A stretch of DNA of 64,000 nt, taken from positions 928,501 through 992,500 of the forward strand of contig NZ_CP045384.1 in NCBI RefSeq assembly GCF_009363615.1. The letters run 5' to 3'. This document shows positions 17,963-26,700 of this stretch, in pieces. How positions within the stretch are numbered: position 1 is the stretch's first letter; the number at the start of each line of letters is the position of its first letter. The DNA comes from Ruegeria sp. THAF33. Lineage in GTDB: Bacteria; Pseudomonadota; Alphaproteobacteria; Rhodobacterales; Rhodobacteraceae. A program made the translations under genes and the position numbers. The notes beneath the pieces are model-generated. The model saw only the letters and a list, made by a program, of their open reading frames with translations, was not told the origin of the DNA and did not search any database.

Positions 17963-18574
17963 ATGTTCAGACCCTCTGTGCAAGCGATTATGGACGTCAT
18001 GTCCCAAAAGGGTTTTGTGGTTTTCGACACCCCAACTGTCGATTGGAACCTGAACATAGTGGGCATTCGCGCCCACCCGGTTTCACCCAAGAAATTCGAT
18101 GATGTCATGACGGTGTTCCACCGGTTTCTAGGCGTTTGGGATATAGCGTATTACCCGATGACGGCCGATCCCAGCGATCATTACCTGAAAAACCCGATAA
18201 ACCCGGATGGGACGGCCATTCTGGCGCCCGGGCAATATCGGTCCTGCTACAAGATCGATATTCATAAACGAGGCCGGCCCGGAGGCCACAAGGCGCTGTG
18301 TCAAAGGCTGGGAACCGTTGCCGTGTTTCGGGACAACAACAGGGATGGAAACCTGAACCTTGTTAATCCTCAAAGCGGGATGTTCGGCATAAATCTGCAC
18401 AAGGGGCCAAACAACGGTGACGATGACACTGCGAATACGATCTATTCCGCCGGGTGTCAGGTATTCGCCGATCAGCGTCACTTTGCCGAGTTTCTGCTGA
18501 AATGCGAAGCCGGGCGCGACGCGTTTGGCAACAAGTTCACCTATACGCTGCTGGATCAGGCAGATTTCGAATAA
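17963..18574 (+). CDS. Unknown protein with a YkuD-like His...Ser-Gly-Cys signature
   Basis: This 203-residue soluble protein has no signal peptide. Near the C-terminus it reads GINLHKG, then about 15 residues later SAGCQVF. This His and SxGC arrangement is the catalytic pattern of L,D-transpeptidase-like folds and is also seen in phage-associated proteins with GINxHRG...SAGCQV. FRDNNRDGNLN looks like a calcium loop. A function on peptidoglycan is possible but unsupported without export. AAGGAGAA precedes the ATG. It stands alone between two minus-strand genes. Confidence 0.6.
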   Translation: MFRPSVQAIMDVMSQKGFVVFDTPTVDWNLNIVGIRAHPVSPKKFDDVMTVFHRFLGVWDIAYYPMTADPSDHYLKNPINPDGTAILAPGQYRSCYKIDIHKRGRPGGHKALCQRLGTVAVFRDNNRDGNLNLVNPQSGMFGINLHKGPNNGDDDTANTIYSAGCQVFADQRHFAEFLLKCEAGRDAFGNKFTYTLLDQADFE

Positions 18575-18657
18575 GGCGATGCCTTGCAAAGGTTCTGCAA
18601 GCGCCGGGGCAGGACAGGGGCTGGGGGCGTGCCCGGATCTTAAACCGGGCCTTGGCC

Positions 18658-19626
18658 CTAGGTCTCGACTTCGGCCTGAAGGTCTCGGAAATACCGGATG
18701 GTTGCGTGCAGCCCTTCTTTCAGTTGCACTTTGGGTTCCCAGCCCAGCAGGGTCCGCGCCAGTGTGATATCTGGCTGACGCTGCTTCGGGTCATCCTCTG
18801 GCAACTCCTTGAAACTGACAGGGGTCTCGGCCCCCACAAGGGCCTGCACTTCGCGGGCCAGTTCGTTCATCGAGAATTCGTTGGGATTGCCTAGATTGAC
18901 CGGGCCGGTCACGTCCGCGCCGGTCTCCATCAGCCGGATGAACCCTTCGATCAAATCATCCACGTAACAGAAAGACCGGGTCTGCGTACCGTCGCCAAAG
19001 ATCGTGATCGGCTCGCCGGTCAGGGCCTGCATGATAAAGTTCGACACGACGCGCCCATCTGCGGGGTGCATTCTGGGCCCGTAGGTGTTGAAGATGCGAG
19101 CGACCTTGATCTCCAACCCCATCTGCCGGTGATAGTCGAAGAACAAGGTCTCGGCGCAGCGCTTGCCTTCGTCATAGCAGGATCGCGGGCCAACCGGGTT
19201 GACGTTGCCCCAATAATCTTCGGTCTGCGGATGGATGGTCGGGTCGCCATAGACCTCGGAGGTCGAGGCCTGAAAGATTTTGCATTTCAGCCGCTTCGCC
19301 AGCCCCAGCATGTTGATCGCGCCATGCACGCTGGTCTTGGTCGTCTGCACCGGGTCGTGCTGATAATGCACGGGCGAGGCGGGGCAGGCGAGGTTATAGA
19401 TCTCGTCGACCTCCACAAACAGCGGGAAGGTCACGTCGTGGCGCATGAACTCGAACCGCGGGTTGTTGTGCAGATGGTCAATGTTGCGCTTGGTGCCGGT
19501 GAACAGGTTGTCGACGCACAAAACCTCGTGCCCCTGATCCAGAAGCCGGTCGCAGAGGTGCGAGCCCAGAAACCCAGCCCCACCGGTTACGAGAACACGT
19601 TTTCGACTGTCATAAAGGCGGGCCAT
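18658..19626 (-). CDS. UDP-glucuronate decarboxylase (UDP-xylose synthase)
   Basis: An extended short-chain dehydrogenase that turns UDP-glucuronate into UDP-xylose with bound NAD. Seen in the 322 residues are the cofactor motif TGGAGFLG (residues 14-21), SEVYGDP, and the active-site YDEGK (Tyr about 151), plus [18 protein letters not shown], typical of UXS rather than GalE. The product feeds surface polysaccharide. No other polysaccharide gene is adjacent. It is the last core-like gene before the AT-richer stretch. Confidence 0.92.
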   Translation of the reverse strand: MARLYDSRKRVLVTGGAGFLGSHLCDRLLDQGHEVLCVDNLFTGTKRNIDHLHNNPRFEFMRHDVTFPLFVEVDEIYNLACPASPVHYQHDPVQTTKTSVHGAINMLGLAKRLKCKIFQASTSEVYGDPTIHPQTEDYWGNVNPVGPRSCYDEGKRCAETLFFDYHRQMGLEIKVARIFNTYGPRMHPADGRVVSNFIMQALTGEPITIFGDGTQTRSFCYVDDLIEGFIRLMETGADVTGPVNLGNPNEFSMNELAREVQALVGAETPVSFKELPEDDPKQRQPDITLARTLLGWEPKVQLKEGLHATIRYFRDLQAEVET

Positions 19627-19814
19627 TGCAAATCCTTAATCGTTAAATCCAAGCCAGCTTGTCACAGGGACGCCGGGTCTTGGTTTGATTAGTAAACCGA
19701 AGATGTTTGAATTGCAGTAGATTTTGGTTTTTTGAGGGCGCGTGTGGTGTTGGTGTGTCCCAAGTTCACCTAACATGTGAAGCGGGGCTATATGCCAGCA
19801 AGGCCCAAGATTCA

Positions 19815-19902
19815 TAGCGAAGTAGAAGAAGTAGAGTAGGTGCCTTCAAATCGCTCGACAAAAGAAACACTATGGGTGCAAGTACCCATCTTACGCTTAC
19901 CA
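19815..19902 (+). other. Degenerate tRNA-Leu-like sequence (possible integration scar)
   Basis: The 88 bases have the outline of a class II tRNA: GTAGAAGAAGTAGAG like a D-arm, CTTCAAA like an anticodon loop, a T-arm-like TGGGTGCAAGTACCCA, and TTACCA at the end. Five of seven acceptor pairs can form, but the anticodon stem does not pair well and the T-loop lacks TTC. It is not a working tRNA. It abuts the AT-richer two-gene insert and might mark an old integration site. Confidence 0.2.
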
Positions 19903-19908
19903 AAGTAC

Positions 19909-20310
19909 TTATTTTCCCTTCTCATTTGGAGGAAGCTCAGGTTTCAATTTCTCAATCACGCTTTCTATGTCACCTACTCGTTTGCCCGAAAGGTATCCTT
20001 TCCCAACTTTGTAAATACTAGAAAACGCAACCCAAGCGCAGACGAAAAGGCAACCGACAAAGAAACTCTGGATATTGTCCGCAGGGATCCCCCATATTGG
20101 ATTAAAGCTGGAGGTTACCAAGGCAGCTAGAATCGAAACCCCAATCCCGACCGGTGCCCAAAGCGATCTTTGTTCACTTACGCATTCTTTGTGTTCGGTA
20201 AGAACCAGTCTTAATCTGTCGACAGTAACGTAGATCAATTCTTGACCTGTGTTGTCGAATGTTTTGTCAACAGGAACGGAAGTAGGAGTGACGTTTATCT
20301 GGTCAGTCAT
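19909..20310 (-). CDS. Unknown two-helix membrane protein in an AT-richer insert
   Basis: This 133-residue protein has a soluble N-terminus (MTDQINVTPTSVPVDKTFD), a first helix WAPVGIGVSILAALVTSSF, a second FFVGCLFVCAWVAFSSIY, and a charged tail. I do not recognise it. The DNA is visibly poorer in GC than its neighbours, and the start overlaps the upstream gene by 8 bases, so the two form a unit. Small two-helix proteins paired with a soluble partner occur in toxin and phage-defence pairs, but nothing in the sequence proves that here. Confidence 0.6.
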   Translation of the reverse strand: MTDQINVTPTSVPVDKTFDNTGQELIYVTVDRLRLVLTEHKECVSEQRSLWAPVGIGVSILAALVTSSFNPIWGIPADNIQSFFVGCLFVCAWVAFSSIYKVGKGYLSGKRVGDIESVIEKLKPELPPNEKGK

Positions 20311-20653
20311 TTTTGTTTTCCTCCAGCATCAGCTGAAGAGTGACGTCGTTAACACTACCGATTGTTTTGTTCGAGCATAGAAAGAGAATTCTCTGACCAG
20401 TTTTCGTTACGCCCAACTCAAGTGGTTCAGTAGTTGCGGTCCCTAAGCTGTTGTTCCAATTGATCAATTCTATAGTGGGAACGCCGTCTATTCTGTCAAC
20501 TTTCAAACGTTGTTCTCGATTGTTCGAATGGTTCGAAAACTTAACTGCAATTTCTAAGTTCGCGAAGTCGTTTTTTATCGAAAACAATGCAACTTCGTCG
20601 TTTGGTGTAAGTAGAGACCCAGCAAAGATTACCGTGTTCTTTCCAACCTTCAT
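20303..20653 (-). CDS. Unknown small soluble protein, partner of the two-helix protein
   Basis: The 116-residue protein is predicted mainly beta strand (MKVGKNTVIFAGSLLTPNDEVALFSI, then ISNHS-like and LELGVTKTGQRILFLCS segments). It has no signal peptide and no motif that I recognise. It is the first gene of the two-gene AT-richer unit; its 3' end overlaps the next start by 8 bases, so translation is likely coupled. The gene starts 23 bases after the parE stop and may be read through from parE. Confidence 0.6.
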   Translation of the reverse strand: MKVGKNTVIFAGSLLTPNDEVALFSIKNDFANLEIAVKFSNHSNNREQRLKVDRIDGVPTIELINWNNSLGTATTEPLELGVTKTGQRILFLCSNKTIGSVNDVTLQLMLEENKND

Positions 20654-20676
20654 TTGGTTTTTATTCCTTCGAATAC

Positions 20677-22635
20677 CTAAACATCCAACTCCTCAACAAA
20701 CCGCGCGTTCTCCTGAATATATTGGAACCGCAGTTCGGGTTTTTTGCCCATCAGGCGCTCGACCAGATCGCCGGTCTCGCCGGGTTCGTCCTCGTCGATG
20801 GTGACCCGGATCAATTTCCGGGATTTGGGGTCCATCGTGGTCTCTTTCAGGTCCTTGGCGTCCATTTCGCCCAAACCCTTGAAGCGGGACACGTCGATCT
20901 TACCCTTGCCGCCCAGACCTTTCTCAAGCCATTCGTCGCGCTCGGCCTCGTCCAGACAATAGACGCGCTTGGCTCCTTGGGTCAGGCGGTACAGAGGCGG
21001 GCAGGCCAGATACAAATGGCCCGCGTCGATCATCGGCCGCATCTGGGTGAAGAAGAACGTCATCAGCAAGGACGCGATATGCGCCCCGTCCACATCCGCG
21101 TCGGTCATGATAATGACCTTGTCATAGCGCAGGTCGTCGACGTTGAACTTGGTGCCAAGGCCGACACCCAGCGCCTGGGTCAGATCGTTAATTTCGGCAT
21201 TGGTGCCCAGTTTCGAACTGGCCGCGCCCAGCACGTTCAAGATCTTGCCGCGCAGGGGCAGCAGGGCTTGTGTTTTGCGATCGCGACCCATTTTCGCAGA
21301 CCCGCCCGCAGAATCGCCCTCGACGATGAATAATTCCGTGCCGTCCCGTGTTGAACTACTACAGTCCACCAGCTTGCCGGGGAGACGAAGTTTCTTAGTG
21401 GCGGACTTGCGTTGTGTTTCCTTCTCGGCCCGTCGGCGCAGGCGTTCTTCGGCCCGCAGGATCAGGAAGTCGAGGATCGCGCCGGCGGATTTCGTATCGG
21501 CGGCCAGCCAGTTGTCGAAATGGTCGCGCACCGCGTTTTCGACCAGCCGCTGCGCCTCGACCGTGGCAAGGCGGTCTTTGGTCTGGCCGACGAATTCCGG
21601 CTCGCGGATGAAGCAGGACACCAGTGCGCAGCCCCCTGCAATCAGGTCTTCCCGCGTGATCTGGGCGGCTTTCTTGTTGTTGATCAACTCGCCATAAGCC
21701 TTGATCCCCTTGAGGATCGCGGCCCAGAACCCGGCCACATGGGTGCCGCCCTCGGGCGTCGGCACGGTGTTGCAGTAGGATTGGATGAACCCATCGCGTG
21801 AGGGCGTCCAGTTGATCGCCCATTCGACCTTGCCGGGGGTTCCGAATTTCTCCTGAAAGTCCACGGTTCCGGCAAAGGGCTGCTCGGCATAGGTCGATGA
21901 GCCATTCATCGTCTCTTTCAGGTAGTCCGACAGCCCGCCCGGGAAGTGGAAGGTGGCCTCAGTGGGCGTCTCGCCGTCATCGATGGCGGATTTCCAGCGG
22001 ATTTCGACGCCCGAAAACAGGTAGGCCTTGGACCGGATGGATTTGAACAGGCGGGCGGGTTTGAACCGGTGGTGGCCAAAGATCTGGTCGTCAGCGTGGA
22101 AGGTGACTGTGGTGCCGCGCCGGTTGGGGGCGGCGCCGACCTTTTCCACTGGGCCCAAGGGGACACCGCGCGAGAAACGTTGTTCATAAAGTTGCTTGTC
22201 GCGGGCCACCTGAACGACCATCGAATCCGAAAGCGCGTTCACCACCGAGGCGCCCACGCCGTGCAGACCACCCGAGGTCTGATACGCTTTGCCCGAGAAT
22301 TTGCCGCCCGCGTGCAGGGTGCACAGGATCACCTCGAGCGCGGATTTGTCCGGGAACTTCGGGTGCGGGTCGATCGGAATGCCGCGCCCGTTGTCGCGCA
22401 CGGTCAGGGCGTAATCGGCGTGCAGTTCCACCTCGATCCGGTTGGCATGGCCTGCCACTGCCTCGTCCATCGAGTTGTCGAGGATCTCGGCCACCATATG
22501 GTGCAGAGCGCGCTCATCCGTGCCGCCGATATACATGCCGGGTCGCTTGCGGACCGGTTCCAAACCTTCGAGCACCTCGATCGAGGAGGCGTCATAAGTT
22601 GTGGTCGCTTCTGGCGTCAACAGATCGTCGGGCAT
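20677..22635 (-). CDS. parE: DNA topoisomerase IV subunit B
   Basis: ParE supplies the ATPase for decatenation of daughter chromosomes. In the 652 residues are the GHKL motifs EILDNSMDEA, DNGRGIP and SGGLHGVGASVVNALS, then the TOPRIM motif EGDSAGGSA and DADVDGAHI. The motif VRKRPGMYIGGTD and the lack of the long GyrB insertion indicate ParE. The start at 22635 (MPDDLLTPEATTTYDASSIE) is preferred, since the 92 residues gained with the longer frame are non-coding in character. Essential core gene. Confidence 0.95.
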   Translation of the reverse strand: MPDDLLTPEATTTYDASSIEVLEGLEPVRKRPGMYIGGTDERALHHMVAEILDNSMDEAVAGHANRIEVELHADYALTVRDNGRGIPIDPHPKFPDKSALEVILCTLHAGGKFSGKAYQTSGGLHGVGASVVNALSDSMVVQVARDKQLYEQRFSRGVPLGPVEKVGAAPNRRGTTVTFHADDQIFGHHRFKPARLFKSIRSKAYLFSGVEIRWKSAIDDGETPTEATFHFPGGLSDYLKETMNGSSTYAEQPFAGTVDFQEKFGTPGKVEWAINWTPSRDGFIQSYCNTVPTPEGGTHVAGFWAAILKGIKAYGELINNKKAAQITREDLIAGGCALVSCFIREPEFVGQTKDRLATVEAQRLVENAVRDHFDNWLAADTKSAGAILDFLILRAEERLRRRAEKETQRKSATKKLRLPGKLVDCSSSTRDGTELFIVEGDSAGGSAKMGRDRKTQALLPLRGKILNVLGAASSKLGTNAEINDLTQALGVGLGTKFNVDDLRYDKVIIMTDADVDGAHIASLLMTFFFTQMRPMIDAGHLYLACPPLYRLTQGAKRVYCLDEAERDEWLEKGLGGKGKIDVSRFKGLGEMDAKDLKETTMDPKSRKLIRVTIDEDEPGETGDLVERLMGKKPELRFQYIQENARFVEELDV

Positions 22636-22961
22636 GGGTGCTGCTCTTGTTTTTGAGTTTCCCCCATTATGGCAGGTGATGTGGTCCGGGGGAAGAGGGG
22701 CGCGAGGTGTTGTGGACGGATTGAAGGCGTGGGGCCGCGGGATGCTTGCACAATGTGGCGGCGTCCCGATTGGCGGTTTTGCTTGAAACCACCACCCCTC
22801 GCCGTGGCGCGGGAAGGTCCCGCACTGCCGTTGTCGACAGTTGGTCAGGGTCTGTATTCCGGGCTGCATTTCTCGCGACAAACCCGTCCGATAAAACCAG
22901 CGACGCGACAATTCCCACTACGCGGTCGGGTTGAAGTCAGCCTTGCGGCCTCTCCGGCTCA
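22636..22961. other. Non-coding stretch upstream of parE
   Basis: GC-rich sequence between the divergent parE gene and the promoter of the island operon. The frames across it are poor in codon pattern. I see no RNA gene or repeat. Confidence 0.4.
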
Positions 22962-22988
22962 TTGACGGAATCGCTTTAAAAATATATC
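22962..22988 (+). promoter_or_regulatory. Candidate sigma-70 promoter of the island operon
   Basis: TTGACG (22962-22967), a 15-base spacer, and TATATC (22983-22988); TATCGT two bases further gives a 17-base spacer. The AT-rich stretch right before the first gene and the predicted start site near 22995 support translation from the ATG at 23070. Confidence 0.45.
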
Positions 22989-23069
22989 GTGAAGGAAGAC
23001 TCCCAAAGTATCTATCTATCAGTTCCAAGCGTTCAAGAGTTACGTTTATTTCGTAATTGGAAGGCTGCT

Positions 23070-23732
23070 ATGGCTACGTTTCAGGACGTTCAAGCAGCAG
23101 TGCATGATATTGCTGCCCGTTTGAATGTCACCCCAGAGCTTGCTCGTGCTGCGCTGATTAACCCCGTGTTGGCGCTTGAGGAGCTTGGGTTCGATTTGGA
23201 CCTGTCTGGCCGACTTGAGCTGGAGGACAGAGCGCGGTTTTCCAAGAAACAGATCGTTGTACGCAAAAGTTTGCGTAAAAAGATTTTCGCCGCGTCCGGG
23301 CATGAATTTGACCCCGGGCAGGAACACGATCTTGCTGTGGTACTTTTCGACGAGTTGAAGCTGGTCGATGAGGCTTCGAAACGCCCTGACCTGTCTCCCT
23401 TGTCCTTGCCGATGCGAAAAGTGCGCTATTCCACCTCCAAAGTGAAGGTGGCCAGGGTCAAGGCATCGGAAATCGCGCGTCGATTTCCCGGGAAAGCCAA
23501 AGGCAAATCCGTCGCCGGGATCGATCCAAGTTTGATCGAGCCCGTGAAGATTCCCGACCCGCTGGAAGCACTGGGCAAGGCGCACAAAATCATCGCTCCG
23601 TTACTTGCCTACCGGCAACTTGATGCATCGACACCGCGTTTTGCGACCGAGGCGCTGTATCGTGCCGTGCGAACCGGGAAACGTAGGCTAGTCAATATCA
23701 CGCCCCGCGCCGTTTTTACCGGCACTGCTTGA
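23070..23732 (+). CDS. Unknown protein, first gene of the island operon
   Basis: The 220-residue basic protein has no signal peptide or membrane helix. The first 50 residues (MATFQDVQAAVHDIAARLNV ... ALEELGFDL) form helices ending in a leader-like ELG segment that loosely recalls nitrile-hydratase-type leader sequences; the rest is rich in Lys/Arg with Pro-rich linkers. I do not recognise the family. The ATG at 23070 has GGAAGG upstream and fits the promoter; an upstream in-frame ATG at 22989 would fall at the predicted transcription start. The next gene begins 48 bases later. It may be a substrate, adaptor or chaperone of this operon. Confidence 0.6.
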   Translation: MATFQDVQAAVHDIAARLNVTPELARAALINPVLALEELGFDLDLSGRLELEDRARFSKKQIVVRKSLRKKIFAASGHEFDPGQEHDLAVVLFDELKLVDEASKRPDLSPLSLPMRKVRYSTSKVKVARVKASEIARRFPGKAKGKSVAGIDPSLIEPVKIPDPLEALGKAHKIIAPLLAYRQLDASTPRFATEALYRAVRTGKRRLVNITPRAVFTGTA

Positions 23733-23780
23733 AGACACCCGGGCGCGATTCCCTCGCGCCGTCACACCGAGGACGTCAGG

Positions 23781-26700
23781 ATGGCAAATACAAGAGGATA
23801 TCAAGTTGTCGTCGAAGCCTCGGAAGAGGTCCTGCGAAAGGTCATTCGGGGGGCGTGGAAGTCCGCGGAATGCGACGATGATCTCGGCGATGAAGGCCGC
23901 ATTCCCGAATTCATGGATGTTCCCGCAGGTGAAACCTTTGGCGGTTTTGTTGTAGCTGACGGGTCGGTTCAGATTCCCGAAGACCAGTTGGACGCCAGCT
24001 TGCGCCCGGACATCACCGGTGCCGAAATTCAACTTGGTGTCCTGATCCAGATCGAAATCGAAAACCCCCCGGTTCCATCGGCGCAAATGCTGACGATGAC
24101 GGCCGATCTTGCTGCGGCTGCGCCGATTGGTCTAATTCCCGGGCGTCAGGATGTGGGATGGCTGTTGGATGGCCTGCCTCGCAACCAGGTATCCGCCACG
24201 CTGACCAGCGGCGATCCGATTGCGTCCAATATCGAGTTGTTCGCAAGTGAATTCGTGGACAAAGCCTATGAGAACGGTGGACCCGGCGGACCGATCGATC
24301 CGGCCTTTCCCTCCATCCCCCATGTCATCGATGAGACCGAGCTGCAATTTGCCTTGGGAGCGTTGACGACTGATGTCCATGCGGAAATCTTCAACGACGC
24401 CTCGGACGCGGCGCACGATATTGAAACCACCGTGTCAGGCGGTGACATAACAATTTCGTTGCCGGTCTATCTGCGTATGTTCAACATTGTCGTTGGGCCG
24501 ACGGTGCAGCTTTTTTTCAATCCGCAGGACCCCATGGGGATCGAAACGCGGATCAACATCACGGCACCTTTCAGTCGGGTCGGTTCGGAATTCCGAACGG
24601 ATTTGAACGCGGCCACCGTTACCGTGGACGCGATCACCCCCGCCGGTCCGGAATATGGGCCAGAGGGTGACAATTACATCGACAACCGTGATCAACTGGC
24701 GGCGATCCCGTTGGTCGCGATTGACCTCGACGCCCAGATTTCCAGCGAACTGGTGTCGCGGGGGCAGGAATTGGCCAGTGGGCTGGGCGAGATTTCAATT
24801 GCGGCCCCGACAGTAGCCGAGATCGAAGAATTCATCGGCGACTTTTTTCATCAGGATCTTGAGGCCCGCGATTTCGTTTACATCTGGGGACCAGAGGCAA
24901 CGGACGAAGAATTTGAAGTCGACAGCATCACCGTCGGCGTGACAAACGAGTTTCTGGCGATCGCCTTGAACGATGATGGCGGCGGTGACGTAGGCGGGCT
25001 TGCCAATTTCATTCCTGCTGACAGGGATTTTGCAATTGCCATCAGCGCGACCCAGGTCGAAGCTTCGATAGAAACGGCGCGCATCGAAGCCGAATTGTCG
25101 GATGACGACCTTCCAAAGACCTTTACACCTGACGGGCGCGAAGTCCGGCTGACCGATTTGGACGTCAGCCTCAGGGCGGGGGCGATCAGAATATCGGGCA
25201 AGGTGACGGTCGTAGACGCGATCCTGGGCAGCATTGATGTGGATGCCGACTTTTTTAATGATGTCGGATTGCGCTGGCAGCCGAATGGTTCGCTGGGCCC
25301 AACCGGTGGACAGCAAATGGATCACTTTGAAATCGACAGCGATGTCGATCCCGAAGAATCCGTGCTGCTTTGGGTGCTGACGGCAATCGCCGCGATATTG
25401 TCATTCGGCGCTTTCGGAATTCTGGGCGCATTGGTCGTTGTGATCGTGGCCCTTGTCGTCCGGGGAATTGCCGAAAGCATGGGCAGTGAAATCCTGTCAG
25501 ATGAAGTTACGAATACGGTCACGGGTATCACCGGCTGGCCGGAGAACCTTGCCAGGATCGGGCGGGTCGAAGCGGTATTCTCGGACCCCATCGTGATTGA
25601 TACCGACGGTCTTGAAATTGCCGGAGACTTCACTGTCATAAGCAGTTGCGAAGCCACGGATGTCGTCCCGGCGGATTCGGGCGGGGCACGGTCGGGTGCG
25701 GCCGCATCGGCCATGTCGCTTGCGGCTGCGAATGAACATCCTGACGCGGGGTACGAGTGGTTGCCGGGTGACGGAACACCGGCCGCGGTCTTGCCCTCGA
25801 TTCAGCATGTCTATGCTGCAAGCGGTGTCTACACCGCAAAACATGCGCTGACGATCAACCAGCCGGGCGGAGCGCGCAGTCGCAGTTTCTCGCTTGTTAC
25901 CGTCGAAAATGTGCCGCCGACAGTGGATGCCGGCCCTGATCTGACGGTGCAGGAGGGTGAAGAGGTCACTCTGGTCGCACGGTTCCGAGATGTCGAATAC
26001 CCCGACACCCACGAGTCCATGTGGTATTTCGGTGATCACCACGCGCCCAAACCCGGCGTGATTTCTGAAACCAATGCTCCTCCTGCGGCGACAGGCACGT
26101 CGACCGTGACCCATGCCTGGTGCGACAATGGCGAATACACCGTCACGGTGCGTATTCGCGACGTCAACGGCGGCGAGGCCATCGACACCCTGCGTGTCAC
26201 CGTTACCAATGTTCCGCCCGAGGTCGAAGCTGGCCCTGACCTTTATGCATATGTCTGCACACCGATTACGCTTGTCGCCGATTTCCGGGATCCCGGCTGG
26301 TGCGACACGCATACGGCCAAGTGGGATTTCGGCGATTGCAGTGAACCCCGCACCGCCCTGATCGAGGAAACGAACGAACCACCGGCAGCCGAAGGCACGG
26401 CGGCCGCCTCGCATATCTATGAAAAGTGTGGTGACTTCCGGGCCATCTGTACCGTCATGGATGACGATGGCGCCTTTGGTCAGGACGACCTGACCGTCCG
26501 GGTCGTGCATTTGCTGAACCCCGGTTTCGAAGATGGTTTCCGTTCGCTTCCAGCGGGCAATGTCGGTCGGTTCTGGACACCCTATGCATGGCTGACCGAC
26601 TTGGCAGCCTTTCACGCCGGAAAGGGAAATCCCGTTCCGCAATTGGCCCCGATCCCTGCCGATGCCTTTGACTGCGAAGGTTGCATCGTCCGGACCGGGG

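Noticed and set aside
18631..18650. GCCCGG/CCGGGC hairpin between convergent genes as a terminator
   Set aside because: The stem is only six bases and no T-run follows on either strand, so the support is too weak.
22635..22911. N-terminal extension of ParE to residue -92
   Set aside because: The extra sequence is Arg/Cys/Pro rich, has no family match, and the known ParE N-terminus starts at the ATG at 22635.
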